64,000 nt of DNA from Leyella stercorea (lineage in GTDB: Bacteria > Bacteroidota > Bacteroidia > Bacteroidales > Bacteroidaceae), in assembly GCF_019052365.1 (NCBI RefSeq), contig NZ_JAHQUY010000001.1, positions 70,865 through 134,864 on the forward strand, given 5' to 3'. Below, piece after piece: positions 8,415 to 16,802 of this stretch (the first letter of the stretch is position 1; every line of letters begins with the position of its first letter). The notes beneath the pieces are model-generated. The model had not been told where the DNA came from and made no database searches. It was given only the letters and a program-made list of their open reading frames with translations. Made by a program: the position numbers and the translations under genes.

Positions 8415-9800
8415 ATGAACATGAAAAAAATAATGCTTCTCGCCGCTGGCGCATTGCTGATGACCAGCTGCGGAATATACAATAAGTACGAGCGTCCCGA
8501 GGTGAACACCACGGGACTCGTACGCGACGTGCAGAGCAGCACCGACACACTCGCTGTCACCGACACCACAAGCTTCGGCAACCTCGCCTGGCGCACGGTG
8601 TTCACTGACCCGCAGTTGCAGTCGCTCATCGAGCAGGGCTTGAAGAGCAACACCAACCTGCTCAACGCCGCTCTCAACGTGAAGATGGTTGAGGACCAGC
8701 TCATGGTGGCTAAGCTCGCTTTCGTGCCGGGCTTCACCTTCTCGCCGCAAGGTACAATCGCTTCTTGGGACGGCAACCCCGCTACGAAGACCTACACGCT
8801 GCCTATTACCGCATCGTGGAGCGTAGACCTCTTCGGCAACCTTCTCAACCAGAAGCGTTCGGCACAGATGGCGCTGCTCGCTACGAAAGACTATCAGCTC
8901 GTAGTGCAGACAAAGGTTATCTCTAACATCGCCAACTTGTACTACACGCTGCTCATGCTCGACAAGCAGCTGCAGGTGGTAGACAATATGTCGAAGCTAA
9001 CTGAGGAGACATGGAACATCATGAAGATTCAGAAGGAGCTTGGCCGCGTGAAGGAGACAAGCGTGCAGAGTGCTGAGGCTAACATGTATTCGGTTAAGGC
9101 TCAGGCAACGGAACTGAAGCGTCAGATTCGCGAGACGGAGAACTCGCTCTCGCTGCTGCTCGGTCAGCAGGCGCAGACCATCGCACGCGGCACGTTCGAA
9201 GGACAGCAGTTGCCGTCGGAGTTCTCTACAGGCATCGGCTTGCAGTTGCTTGCCAACCGTCCAGACGTTCACTATGCAGAGATGTCGCTCGCACAGTGCT
9301 TCTACGACGTGAACACAGCACGCTCTAAGTTCTATCCGAACATCACCATCTCGGGCACTGGCGCCTTCACCAACTCTGGCGGTATGGGCATCACCAACCC
9401 GGGCAAGTGGTTGCTCTCGGCTGTCGGCTCGCTCGTTCAGCCTATCTTCGCTCACGGTCAGCTCGTGGCTGGCTTGAAGGTGGCTAAGTCAAAGCAGGAG
9501 CAGGCTTTCAACACATGGCAGAACGCTGTGCTTTCAGCAGGCTCGGAGGTGAGCAACGCTCTCGTGCTCTACAACTCTTCGGCAGAGAAGAGCGCGCTGG
9601 AGGCTAAGCAGGTGGAGAGTCTGAAGAAGAACGTAGAGTACAACAAGATGCTCTTCAACGACGGATCGGCTACATATCTTGAGATAATCACCGCACAGCA
9701 GAGTCTGCTCAACGCAGAGCTCTCGAAGGTGCAGGACGACTTCTACAAGATGCAGGCTGTGGTTAACCTCTACTATGCACTCGGCGGAGGAAGATATTAA
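8415..9800 (+). CDS. RND efflux outer-membrane factor (TolC/OprM/NodT-type lipoprotein)
   Basis: This 461-residue outer-membrane channel has a lipoprotein signal (MKKIMLLAAGALLMTSC; lipobox MTSC). Two repeated OEP halves can be seen, each with a long helical hairpin containing NLxxAxxxV-like segments (SNTNLLNAALNVKMVEDQL and RSKFYPNITISGTGAF), ending in LYYALGGGRY. The start is ATG 8415 or 8421. It is the last component of the efflux operon. The next gene, an lpxA homologue, follows after only 18 bases, so lipid A synthesis may be co-transcribed with the pump. Confidence 0.92.
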   Translation: MNMKKIMLLAAGALLMTSCGIYNKYERPEVNTTGLVRDVQSSTDTLAVTDTTSFGNLAWRTVFTDPQLQSLIEQGLKSNTNLLNAALNVKMVEDQLMVAKLAFVPGFTFSPQGTIASWDGNPATKTYTLPITASWSVDLFGNLLNQKRSAQMALLATKDYQLVVQTKVISNIANLYYTLLMLDKQLQVVDNMSKLTEETWNIMKIQKELGRVKETSVQSAEANMYSVKAQATELKRQIRETENSLSLLLGQQAQTIARGTFEGQQLPSEFSTGIGLQLLANRPDVHYAEMSLAQCFYDVNTARSKFYPNITISGTGAFTNSGGMGITNPGKWLLSAVGSLVQPIFAHGQLVAGLKVAKSKQEQAFNTWQNAVLSAGSEVSNALVLYNSSAEKSALEAKQVESLKKNVEYNKMLFNDGSATYLEIITAQQSLLNAELSKVQDDFYKMQAVVNLYYALGGGRY

Positions 9801-9818
9801 AACTCAAAACTCAAAATT

Positions 9819-10592
9819 ATGATTAGTGAAAAAGCATATATAGCTCCGGGTGCGAAGATTGGCAAGAACGTTACGATCTATCCGTTCGCATACATCGAGG
9901 ACGACGTGGTTATCGGCGACGACTGCGTAATCTATCCTTACGTGAGCATCATGCGCGGCACAATAATGGGCCGTGGCAACAAGGTTTATCAGAACACGGT
10001 GCTCGGCGCTGAGCCGCAGGACTTCAACCATAAGGGTGAGGCTACACGCCTCGTCATCGGCGACGAGAACATCTTCCGTGAGAATGTGGTTGTTAACCGC
10101 GCTACATTTACCAACGGCGAGACACGCATCGGCAACCGCAACTTCTTCATGGAGGGCGTGCATATCTCGCACGACACGAAGGTTGACGACTACATAACAT
10201 TCGGTTATGGTACGAAGGTGGCAGGCGACTGTGAGGTTCACAGCGCAGCAATCTTCTCTTCTGGCGTCATCGTCAACTCGAACGTGCGCATCGGTGGTGC
10301 GTCGATGGTGACTGGCGGTGTGCGTATCTCGAAGGATGTGCCTCCGTTCATCGTGGCTACGGACAACCCCGTGCGCTACGCTGGCGTTAACGAGACGCTG
10401 CTGAAGTCGTCGGGCACAACCGAGAAGGTGATTGGTCATATCGCAAACGCTTATCGCCTCGTGTTCCACGGACAGACAAGCGTGTTCGACGCAATCAATC
10501 AGATTAAGGAGCAGGTGCCGGCAGGCAAGGAGATTACGGCTATCGTGAAGTTCCTTGAGAGCACTAAGCTCGGCATCATCAGCAAGCTGTAA
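9819..10592 (+). CDS. lpxA: LpxA-type acyl-ACP--UDP-N-acetylglucosamine O-acyltransferase
   Basis: This 257-residue left-handed beta-helix acyltransferase is close to the usual length of about 260. Hexapeptide repeats run from residue 5 to about 185 (IAPGAKIGKNVTIYPFAYIE...). LpxA-specific features include YQNTVLGAEPQDFNHKGE and GVHISHD, whose second histidine corresponds to the catalytic residue. The DVPPFIVATDNP loop and a C-terminal helical domain (ANAYRLVFHG...) follow. It acylates UDP-GlcNAc in the first step of lipid A synthesis. It is not beside lpxD/lpxC here, so it may be a second paralogue of the type I recall in Bacteroidales. It lies 18 bases behind the efflux operon; that gap is wholly AACTCAAAACTCAAAATT, a motif repeated elsewhere in the window. 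Confidence 0.85.
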   Translation: MISEKAYIAPGAKIGKNVTIYPFAYIEDDVVIGDDCVIYPYVSIMRGTIMGRGNKVYQNTVLGAEPQDFNHKGEATRLVIGDENIFRENVVVNRATFTNGETRIGNRNFFMEGVHISHDTKVDDYITFGYGTKVAGDCEVHSAAIFSSGVIVNSNVRIGGASMVTGGVRISKDVPPFIVATDNPVRYAGVNETLLKSSGTTEKVIGHIANAYRLVFHGQTSVFDAINQIKEQVPAGKEITAIVKFLESTKLGIISKL

Positions 10593-10685
10593 GCCCCATG
10601 CGGCTTCGGCTGGTTCTGAACAACTGAAACATCAAAACACATATATTTCATACCTTTTATATATTAGTGTTGTTATTTCAATGAA

Positions 10686-10732
10686 AGCGGCAAGGTCGAC
10701 GTGACGTCAACCTTGCCGCTATTTTTTGTGGT
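10686..10732 (+). terminator. Strong rho-independent terminator after lpxA
   Basis: AGCGGCAAGGT (10686-10696) pairs perfectly with ACCTTGCCGCT, with an inner GACG/CGTC extension, followed by ATTTTTT. It ends the efflux-lpxA transcription unit. Confidence 0.9.
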
Positions 10733-10734
10733 GA

Positions 10735-10801
10735 GGTGTTGAGATGTTGAGGTGTTGAGATTTGATGTTGTGATGTTGAGGTGTTGAGATGTTGAGGTGT
10801 T
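10735..10801. repeat. GTTGAGGTGTTGAGATG low-complexity repeat
   Basis: Imperfect reiteration of GTTGAGGT and GTTGAGAT lies between the convergent lpxA and radical SAM genes. The same motif occurs at 12608-12637 and, inside coding sequence, at 40257-40286. Confidence 0.75.
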
Positions 10802-11583
10802 CAGTAACCGACGGTGCAAGCGAAGCCCGCGGCAATCACTCTGTCGCGAATTGCATCAAGCTCTGCGTGCGTAGCCTTGCGAAGAGTGGGGCAAGGCGTC
10901 TCGCGGTCGATAGTGTATATCATCACGCTGCTGGGCTTGATGCGTCGAACGGCGGCGAGCCAAGGCTCCACGAACGCCTCCGAAACGTTGTCAACACTTG
11001 CGCCGGCGTCGTCCGTGCCGTGCATGAACATGGTCTGCACGATGCAGTGTCCGTCGAACGATTCCATCTCCTTTATGATGTTCTCGACGTCGTACGACGG
11101 TTGCACGGGGCGGTCCACCTTATTAATATATTCAGCGCAGACCGTGTCGAGCTTCATTATGTTGTTGTCGACGAGTATCAGCGCGCGATGCACGTCGGGG
11201 CGGTGCGCCAACGTAGAATTGGTGAGCACCGACACGCGCGCCTCGGGATAGTAGGCGTCGCGCAGACGTATCGTGTCCTCGATGATAGGCAGGAAGTCGG
11301 GATGCGCTGTCGGTTCGCCGTTGCCCGAGAAGGTGATGACGTCGAGCTTCGAGCCCGCCGCGCGCATCTCCTTCAGCTTTTGCTCAAGCCGCTCTGCGAT
11401 AAGTTCGCGCGAAGGTTGCGGTAGAGTAGGGCGGCGCAAGCGGTTGTAGCCCACCTCGCAGTAGATGCAGTCGAACGTGCATATCTTTCCGTCGCTCGGG
11501 TTGACGTTCACGCCGAGCGAAATGCCGAGTCGCCGACTGTGTATCGGTCCGACTATCGGCGAAGGATAGAGAATTGTTGCCAT
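10801..11583 (-). CDS. Radical SAM protein (COG0731-like)
   Basis: This 260-residue protein carries the radical SAM cluster motif CTFDCIYC (CxxxCxxC, about residues 34-41), which binds a 4Fe-4S cluster and S-adenosylmethionine. Also visible are the GNGEPTAHPDF motif (about 88-98) and VSVLTNSTL. The N-terminus GPIHSRRLGISLGVN is typical of the COG0731 Fe-S oxidoreductases related to the wybutosine-synthesis protein TYW1. I chose ATG 11581-11583 (MATILYPSPIVGP) because an upstream extension to 11637 adds 18 residues with no family similarity. It is convergent with lpxA. The reaction and substrate are unknown. Confidence 0.8.
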   Translation of the reverse strand: MATILYPSPIVGPIHSRRLGISLGVNVNPSDGKICTFDCIYCEVGYNRLRRPTLPQPSRELIAERLEQKLKEMRAAGSKLDVITFSGNGEPTAHPDFLPIIEDTIRLRDAYYPEARVSVLTNSTLAHRPDVHRALILVDNNIMKLDTVCAEYINKVDRPVQPSYDVENIIKEMESFDGHCIVQTMFMHGTDDAGASVDNVSEAFVEPWLAAVRRIKPSSVMIYTIDRETPCPTLRKATHAELDAIRDRVIAAGFACTVGY

Positions 11584-11728
11584 TATGTGTGCTTTTATAG
11601 TTATCCAAAGGTAGATAGTTTGTTTTATTAAAGGCATACGTATGGTGTTAATTGACGTTAATCCCTCTTTTTAACCGATATTTTTTTGTTATTTTGCAGG
11701 AAATTTGGTATAATATAGCCTTTTCGGA

Positions 11729-12607
11729 ATGAGAAAGAAAAACAAGAAGACCCGCAGTCGTCACGGATTGCAGGCTGTAACGTTGTGCATTAGCACCGCA
11801 ATGGTGCTTATCCTGTTAGGTTTGGTGGTGTTCTCAGTGTGCACCGCCCGCAATCTTTCTGCCTATGTGAAGCAGAACATCGTGGTGACGATGATGCTGC
11901 AGGACGATATGACGACAGGCGAGGCTCATCAGTTCTGCAACAAGCTGCAGGCGCGCCCGTACATCTGTTCGCTGCAGTACATCAGTAAGGAGCAGGCGCT
12001 GCGCGAAGGCATCAAGGCGCTGGGCACCGACCCTCGCGAGTTCGCCGAAGTGAACCCGTTCCTCTCGTCTATCGAGATAACGCTGAAGTCTGACTACGCC
12101 AATAGCGACTCGCTGCAGTTCATCTCTAAGGAGCTGAAAGCCTACCCTAAGGTGAGTGAGGTGAAGTATCAGAAGGACCTCATCGACAGCGTGAACGAGA
12201 ACATCGCCAAGATAAGTCTTGTGCTGCTGGCGCTCGCCGTGCTGCTCACCATCGTGTCGTTCTCGCTCATCAACAACACCGTGCGTCTGAGCATCTATGC
12301 CCGCCGCTTCTCCATCCACACCATGAAACTCGTGGGTGCGTCGTGGGGCTTCATCCGTGCGCCGTTCGTGCGCCACTACGTGTTGCTCGGTCTGCTCGCT
12401 GCGCTCATAGCGTGCTGCGTGCTTGGCGGTGCTGTCTACGCTCTGTTCATGTACGAGCCAGACGTTCTCGACCTCATCACGTGGCAGGTGCTCGCCATAA
12501 CAGCCGGTACGGTGGTTGTATTCGGTATCTTCATCACGGCTATCTGCTCGATAATATCGGTTAACAAGTTCCTGCGCATGAAGGCAGGCGACTTGTATAA
12601 GATATAA
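11729..12607 (+). CDS. ftsX: Cell division protein FtsX
   Basis: This 292-residue inner-membrane protein has the FtsX layout: a basic cytoplasmic N-terminus, TM1 (about residues 21-41), an extracytoplasmic domain (about 45-160), then three TMs with the conserved NNTVRLSIYARRFSIHTMKLVGAS segment between TM2 and TM3. FtsX works with the ATPase FtsE to control cell-wall hydrolases at the septum. No ftsE is adjacent. A near-consensus TATTTTG lies about 35 bases upstream. DUF3098, uppP, truB, queA and folK follow in the same direction, an order I recognise from Bacteroidetes genomes. Confidence 0.92.
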   Translation: MRKKNKKTRSRHGLQAVTLCISTAMVLILLGLVVFSVCTARNLSAYVKQNIVVTMMLQDDMTTGEAHQFCNKLQARPYICSLQYISKEQALREGIKALGTDPREFAEVNPFLSSIEITLKSDYANSDSLQFISKELKAYPKVSEVKYQKDLIDSVNENIAKISLVLLALAVLLTIVSFSLINNTVRLSIYARRFSIHTMKLVGASWGFIRAPFVRHYVLLGLLAALIACCVLGGAVYALFMYEPDVLDLITWQVLAITAGTVVVFGIFITAICSIISVNKFLRMKAGDLYKI

Positions 12608-12637
12608 TGTTGATGTGTTGAGGTGGTGAGATGTTGA
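12608..12637. repeat. Second copy of the GTTGAGGTG-type repeat
   Basis: The sequence directly after the ftsX stop reads TGTTGATGTGTTGAGGTGG and on, matching the 10735-10801 repeat. The remaining 90 bases before the next gene are AT-rich TATATA-type sequence. Confidence 0.6.
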
Positions 12638-12731
12638 CATTACTTATATATACATATTATATATAGACACTACTTATACATATAGTCATTATTTGATAGA
12701 ATATATTCATTCAATTTAAAATATAAACAAA

Positions 12732-12959
12732 GTGGATAAAAGAAATTACGCATTCGGTAAGATCAACTTCATTCTGATGGCTGTCGGAATGTTGGTTGTA
12801 ATCCTTGGTTTTATACTTATGAGCGGTGGTGGAAGCGACGAGACCGTTTTCGACAACGATATCTTCAGCGTGCGCCGCGTGAAGGTGGCACCCGTAGTGT
12901 GCTTCCTCGGCTTCATCTCGATTATATATGCCATAATCAAAAAGCCGAAGGACGAATAA
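12732..12959 (+). CDS. DUF3098-family small membrane protein
   Basis: This 75-residue protein has two predicted membrane spans (INFILMAVGMLVVILGFILM, about residues 11-30, and APVVCFLGFISIIYAII, about 53-69) joined by a short loop with DxDIFSVRRVKVAP. This pattern matches DUF3098, a small Bacteroidetes protein usually located between ftsX and uppP as here. The start is GTG at 12732. Function is unknown; the neighbours suggest an envelope or division role. Confidence 0.85.
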   Translation: MDKRNYAFGKINFILMAVGMLVVILGFILMSGGGSDETVFDNDIFSVRRVKVAPVVCFLGFISIIYAIIKKPKDE

Positions 12960-12980
12960 GTCTTAAGTGGGTGCTCTCAG

Positions 12981-13147
12981 GGGGTGCAGTTGTCTCAACT
13001 GCACCAACTAATTTGAAGGTACAAAAGAATGTACCCGCCGCTAGGTTGGTGCAGTTGTCTCAACTGCACCAACATTTTGAAGACACCAACGACTTGGTTG
13101 GTGCAGTTGAGACAACTGCACCCCCTGAGAGACAACTGCACCCCCTG
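12981..13147. repeat. Cluster of palindromic GGTGCAGTTG-TCT-CAACTGCACC elements
   Basis: Three complete 23-base palindromes (12983-13005, 13048-13070, and inverted at 13100-13122) and a half copy (13129-13147) form a small cluster. Each has 10-bp arms, a TCT or AGA loop, a GGGGG/CCCCC flank on one side and an AAC flank on the other. The spacer holds an additional GGTACA/TGTACC hairpin. The same element, with G/C swapped at the fourth arm position from the loop on both arms, is found inside the hybrid kinase gene at 39397-40413. Confidence 0.9.
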
Positions 13148-13165
13148 ATATCACCCCTGGCACCC

Positions 13166-13206
13166 TCGAATTAATAATTAATAATTAAAAATTAATAATT
13201 TAACAA
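13166..13206. repeat. TTAATAATTAATAATT simple repeat
   Basis: AT-rich reiteration directly upstream of uppP; a longer version follows the terminator at 54576-54672. Confidence 0.6.
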
Positions 13207-14004
13207 ATGGATTGGTTACAAGCATTGGTCCTTGGCATTATCCAGGGACTCACAGAATACTTGCCCGTTAGTAGCAGCGGCCACCTCGCAATCGGCTCGG
13301 CACTCTTCGGTGTGCAGGGCGAGGACAACCTTGCGTTCACCGTAATGGTGCACGTAGCAACAGTGCTCAGCACCCTCGTCATACTGTGGAAAGAAATCGA
13401 CTGGATTCTGAAAGGACTCTTCAAGTTCGAGATGAACGCCGAGACAAAATACTTCCTCAATATCGTCGTTTCGATGATTCCGGTAGGCATCGTAGGTGTG
13501 TTCTTCAAGGACTATGTCGAGGAAATCTTCGGTTCGGGTCTGCTCATCGTGGGCTGCTGTCTGCTTCTCACAGCCTTGCTGCTCACATTCTCCTATTTCG
13601 CCAAGCCGCGTCAGCGCGAGCATATCTCTATGAAGGACGCCTTCATCATCGGTCTTGCCCAAGCTGCAGCCGTGCTGCCCGGACTCTCGCGCTCAGGTTC
13701 TACCATTGCTACCGGCTTGCTGCTTGGCAACAAGAAGGAGAATCTCGCCCAGTTCTCGTTCCTTATGGTCATTCCGCCCATACTCGGCGAGGCGTTGCTC
13801 GACGTTTTGAAGGCAGCTAAGGGCGAAGACGCGTTCGCTGGCATCGACACACTGCCCCTCGTTGTTGGCTTCGTGGCTGCATTCGTCAGCGGATGCATCG
13901 CCTGCAAGTGGATGATCAACATCGTGAAGCGCGGCAAACTCGTTTGGTTCGGCGTATATTGCGCCATTGCAGGTGCCGTGACCATCGTTTGCTCTTTACT
14001 ATAA
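13207..14004 (+). CDS. uppP: Undecaprenyl-diphosphatase (BacA/UppP)
   Basis: This 265-residue integral membrane phosphatase recycles undecaprenyl diphosphate to the monophosphate carrier used for peptidoglycan and O-antigen synthesis. Both signature blocks are present: [17 protein letters not shown] (about residues 14-30) with the catalytic glutamate and serine cluster, and [18 protein letters not shown] (about 158-175) with the key arginine. Seven or eight hydrophobic segments are visible. Length is normal. It is followed 16 bases later by truB. Confidence 0.95.
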   Translation: MDWLQALVLGIIQGLTEYLPVSSSGHLAIGSALFGVQGEDNLAFTVMVHVATVLSTLVILWKEIDWILKGLFKFEMNAETKYFLNIVVSMIPVGIVGVFFKDYVEEIFGSGLLIVGCCLLLTALLLTFSYFAKPRQREHISMKDAFIIGLAQAAAVLPGLSRSGSTIATGLLLGNKKENLAQFSFLMVIPPILGEALLDVLKAAKGEDAFAGIDTLPLVVGFVAAFVSGCIACKWMINIVKRGKLVWFGVYCAIAGAVTIVCSLL

Positions 14005-14020
14005 AAATCAACAACAAATA

Positions 14021-14734
14021 ATGAATTTCACCAAAGGCGAAGTCATCGCCATAAACAAACCCCTTGGCATGACCAGCTTCTGTGCCTTGGCAATAGTGCG
14101 AAAGCGCATCTGCGTACGCCTCGGGGTGAAGAAGATAAAGATAGGCCATGCCGGAACCCTTGACCCGCTTGCTTCGGGCGTGCTCGTGCTCTGCACCGGC
14201 AAGTTCACGAAGCGCATTGAGGAGTTTCAGATGCACGGCAAGGAGTACACAGCCACCATCCAGCTCGGCGCAACAACGCCCAGCTACGACATGGAGCATC
14301 CCGTGAACGCCACATATCCCACAGACGGTATCACACGCGAACGCATAGAAGAAGTTCTGAAGCAGTTCGTGGGCGACATCGAGCAGATTCCGCCGACATT
14401 CTCGGCGTGCAAGGTGGGCGGACAGCGCTCCTACGACCTGCGCCGAAAGGGTCAGGACGTGGAGCTGAAGCCGAAGCAGATACACATCGACGAGATAGAG
14501 CTCACGGCGTTCGACCCCGAAACGATGCAGATGTCGATACGTGTGGCGTGTGGAAAGGGCACATACATCCGCGCCTTGGCACGCGACATCGGTCGTGCGC
14601 TCAACTCCGGCGGCTATCTCATGGCTCTCTGCCGCACACGCTCTGGCGATCAGCGCGTGGAGAACTGCATCGAGCTCGACAAGTTCGAGGAGTGGCTCGC
14701 CAATCAGACAATAGAAACCAGTGAAGATGAATAA
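14021..14734 (+). CDS. truB: tRNA pseudouridine(55) synthase
   Basis: This 237-residue enzyme makes pseudouridine at position 55 in the T-loop of tRNA. The motif HAGTLDPLASGVLVLCTG (about residues 44-61) contains the catalytic aspartate, preceded by the KPLGMTSF motif near the N-terminus. Later blocks include EYTATIQLGATTPSYDMEHP and CGKGTYIRALARDIG (about 174-188). It lacks a long C-terminal PUA extension, so it is a short form. It is in an operon with uppP and queA (gap to queA 12 bases). Confidence 0.93.
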   Translation: MNFTKGEVIAINKPLGMTSFCALAIVRKRICVRLGVKKIKIGHAGTLDPLASGVLVLCTGKFTKRIEEFQMHGKEYTATIQLGATTPSYDMEHPVNATYPTDGITRERIEEVLKQFVGDIEQIPPTFSACKVGGQRSYDLRRKGQDVELKPKQIHIDEIELTAFDPETMQMSIRVACGKGTYIRALARDIGRALNSGGYLMALCRTRSGDQRVENCIELDKFEEWLANQTIETSEDE

Positions 14735-14746
14735 ATAAAAACTACT

Positions 14747-15913
14747 ATGAAGTTATCACAGTTCAAGTTTAAGTTACCAGAAGAGCTCATCGCTCTTTAT
14801 CCGCATAGCATTTACCGCGAGTTCGAAAACGACAAAGGCGAGAAGGAGACCTTCCGCATCACACGTCGTGACGAGTGTCGCCTGATGGTGCTGCACAAGA
14901 AGTCGCAGACCATCGAAATGTACAAGAAAGACGCCGACGGCAACCCCATCGAGGGCGAGTATCTCGACTTCCGCAACGTGCTCGACTACTTCGACGAGCA
15001 CGACACGTTCATCTTCAACGACACAAAGGTGTTCCCCGCGCGCCTCTACGGCACAAAGGAGAAGACCGACGCGAAGATTGAGGTGTTCCTGCTGCGCGAA
15101 CTCAATGAGGAGATGCGCCTATGGGACGTGCTCGTAGAGCCAGCACGCAAGATACGTATCGGCAACAAGCTGTTCTTCGACGACTCGGGCACTATGGTGG
15201 CTGAGGTTATCGACAATACAACCAGCCGCGGACGCACGCTCCGCTTCCTCTACGACTGTCCGCACGACGAGTTCAAGCGCGAGCTTTACGCTCTCGGCGA
15301 GGCTCCGCTGCCACGCTACATCCTCGACCGCCGCCCCGACAAGCGCAGCACAGAGGACGACTTCGACGACTTCCAGTGCATCTTCGCCAAGCACGAGGGC
15401 GCCGTTACGGCTCCGGCTACCGGCTTGCACTTCTCGCGCGAGCTGATGAAGCGCATGGAGATTCGCGGCATCAACTTCGCCTATATCACGCTCCACTGCG
15501 GTTTGGGCAACTTCCACGACATCGAAGTGGAAGACCTTACAAAGCATAAGATGGACTCGGAGCAGATGCGTGTAGACGCCGACTGCTGCAAGCTCGTCAA
15601 CGACACGAAGCGTGCTGGTCACCGCGTGTGCGCCGTTGGCACAAGCGTCGTTAAGGCTACAGAGACCGCTGTCGGCACCGACGGTATGTTGAAGGAATAC
15701 GACGGCTGGACTAACAAGTTCATCTTCCCGCCGTACGACTTCGGACTCGCCGACTCGATGATCTCTAACTTCTACCATCCGTACTCAACACTCCTCATGG
15801 AGACATGCGCTTTCGGCGGTTACGACCTCGTAATGGAGGCTTACAACCTCGCCGTTAAGCACGGCTTCAAGTTCGGTTCGTACGGCGACGCCCTGCTCAT
15901 CGTTAACGACTAA
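14747..15913 (+). CDS. queA: S-adenosylmethionine:tRNA ribosyltransferase-isomerase
   Basis: This 388-residue enzyme transfers and isomerises the ribosyl part of S-adenosylmethionine onto preQ1-tRNA to give epoxyqueuosine. Recognisable blocks are FKFKLPEELIALYP at the start, FIFNDTKVFPARLYGTK (about residues 91-107), GAVTAPATGLHF (about 222-233), HCGLGNFHDIEVEDLTKHKMDSE, and the end SNFYHPYSTLLMETCAFGGYD and KFGSYGDALLI. It carries an insert near residues 25-60 typical of the Bacteroidetes version. folK follows after 9 bases. Queuosine function is known from the family. Confidence 0.95.
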   Translation: MKLSQFKFKLPEELIALYPHSIYREFENDKGEKETFRITRRDECRLMVLHKKSQTIEMYKKDADGNPIEGEYLDFRNVLDYFDEHDTFIFNDTKVFPARLYGTKEKTDAKIEVFLLRELNEEMRLWDVLVEPARKIRIGNKLFFDDSGTMVAEVIDNTTSRGRTLRFLYDCPHDEFKRELYALGEAPLPRYILDRRPDKRSTEDDFDDFQCIFAKHEGAVTAPATGLHFSRELMKRMEIRGINFAYITLHCGLGNFHDIEVEDLTKHKMDSEQMRVDADCCKLVNDTKRAGHRVCAVGTSVVKATETAVGTDGMLKEYDGWTNKFIFPPYDFGLADSMISNFYHPYSTLLMETCAFGGYDLVMEAYNLAVKHGFKFGSYGDALLIVND

Positions 15914-15922
15914 GCCGCACTT

Positions 15923-16327
15923 ATGCACAAGGTGTATCTTTCGCTCGGCTCCAATCTCGGCGACCGCGAGGCTACGATGCGCAGCGCCATTGAGATGCTC
16001 AACGAACGCGCTGGAACGGTAGACCGCCAGTCGTCGTTCATCGAGACTGAGCCGTGGGGATTTGAGTCGGCAAACCGATTCATGAACATGTGCGTGCGCC
16101 TGCTCACCGCCTTGCAGCCCGCAGAACTGCTCGAAGCAACAAAGCAGATTGAGCGCGAGCTGGGCAGAACGCAGAAGTCGGTAGACGGACAATATCACGA
16201 CCGCCCCATCGACATCGACATCCTTATGTACGACGACCTGCAACTCTCTACGCCCGACCTTACGCTGCCGCATCCGCACATGCAGGAGCGCGACTTCGTT
16301 ATGGTGCCGCTGAGAGAAATCTTATAA
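15923..16327 (+). CDS. folK: 2-amino-4-hydroxy-6-hydroxymethyldihydropteridine pyrophosphokinase
   Basis: This 134-residue HPPK catalyses pyrophosphoryl transfer from ATP to the pterin in folate synthesis. Motifs are YLSLGSNLGDR (residues 5-15), the substrate-binding segment RPIDIDILMYDD (about 94-105) with its metal-binding aspartates, and LPHPHMQERDFVMVPL (about 115-130). It is shorter than the E. coli enzyme (about 159) but covers the core. It is the last gene of the unit, ending just before a strong terminator. The tail and following bases carry a near-duplicate GAGAGAAATCTTATAATAT. Confidence 0.93.
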   Translation: MHKVYLSLGSNLGDREATMRSAIEMLNERAGTVDRQSSFIETEPWGFESANRFMNMCVRLLTALQPAELLEATKQIERELGRTQKSVDGQYHDRPIDIDILMYDDLQLSTPDLTLPHPHMQERDFVMVPLREIL

Positions 16328-16353
16328 TATAGTGAGAGAAATCTCATAATATC

Positions 16354-16422
16354 GAGGGCGTCAAAACTACAGTATTGCGATAAAAAGCTAACTGTAGTTT
16401 TGACACGCCCTCTTTTTTTTGC
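16354..16422 (+). terminator. Rho-independent terminator after folK
   Basis: GAGGGCGTCAAAACTACAGT pairs with ACTGTAGTTTTGACACGCCCTC (2-base bulge), followed by TTTTTTTT. This is a very strong terminator for the ftsX-folK unit. Confidence 0.93.
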
Positions 16423-16456
16423 TCCGTTTGTTGCGTTTTGTCATCGTATACCGAAC

Positions 16457-16610
16457 GCCGTCCGATCAGATTGCGTCCGCCGCCCGATCGGATTGCGTCC
16501 GCCGTCCGATCAGATTGCGTTCGCCGCCCGATCAGATTGCGTTCGCCGCCCGATCAGATTGCGTTCGCTGCCCGATCAGATTGCGTTCGCCATCCAATCA
16601 GATTGCGTTC
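16457..16610 (+). repeat. 22-base tandem array B (7 units)
   Basis: Seven uninterrupted 22-base units start at 16457 and every 22 bases after that. The core is CCGATCAGATTGCGT with few differences between units. The reverse complement of array D (42888-42975) differs from this unit at about two positions. Both arrays also share the edge sequence CATCGT...CCGAACGCCGTCCGAT. The array is open in all plus-strand frames and gives Arg/Pro-rich pseudo-ORFs. Confidence 0.93.
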
Positions 16611-16726
16611 GCCAGTAGGAGGGTGGAGCTTTGAAACTCTCTGTTTTTTTTATCCTAACAATGTGTTCATATATAAACTGCTAACTATCAATCGATAAAT
16701 ATTTTTTTCAAAAAAGATAACTTTTG

Positions 16727-16758
16727 TTTGGCGAAAAACATGATTATAAGTATATTTG
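16727..16758 (+). promoter_or_regulatory. Promoter of the 570-residue exported protein gene
   Basis: TTTG at 16727-16730 and TATATTTG at 16751-16758 are separated by 20 bases, matching the Bacteroidales -33/-7 arrangement. The start codon follows 45 bases later. Confidence 0.75.
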
Positions 16759-16802
16759 CAGAATAATTGTAGCAATCAATTAATAATCATACAAACATAA
16801 TT

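Noticed and set aside
12899..13174. Frame of about 91 codons over the palindrome cluster after the DUF3098 gene
   Set aside because: It overlaps the DUF3098 gene and is composed of the palindromic elements. The VGAVETTAPP peptide mirrors the one in the kinase because it is the same repeat, not because it is a gene.
16457..16610. CRISPR array
   Set aside because: Units are directly adjacent with no spacers and no cas genes occur in the window; the same holds for the other 22-base arrays.
16400..16698. Three overlapping Arg/Pro-rich plus-strand frames over array B
   Set aside because: Same explanation: the repeat has no stop in this orientation, giving a false peptide repeat in every frame.
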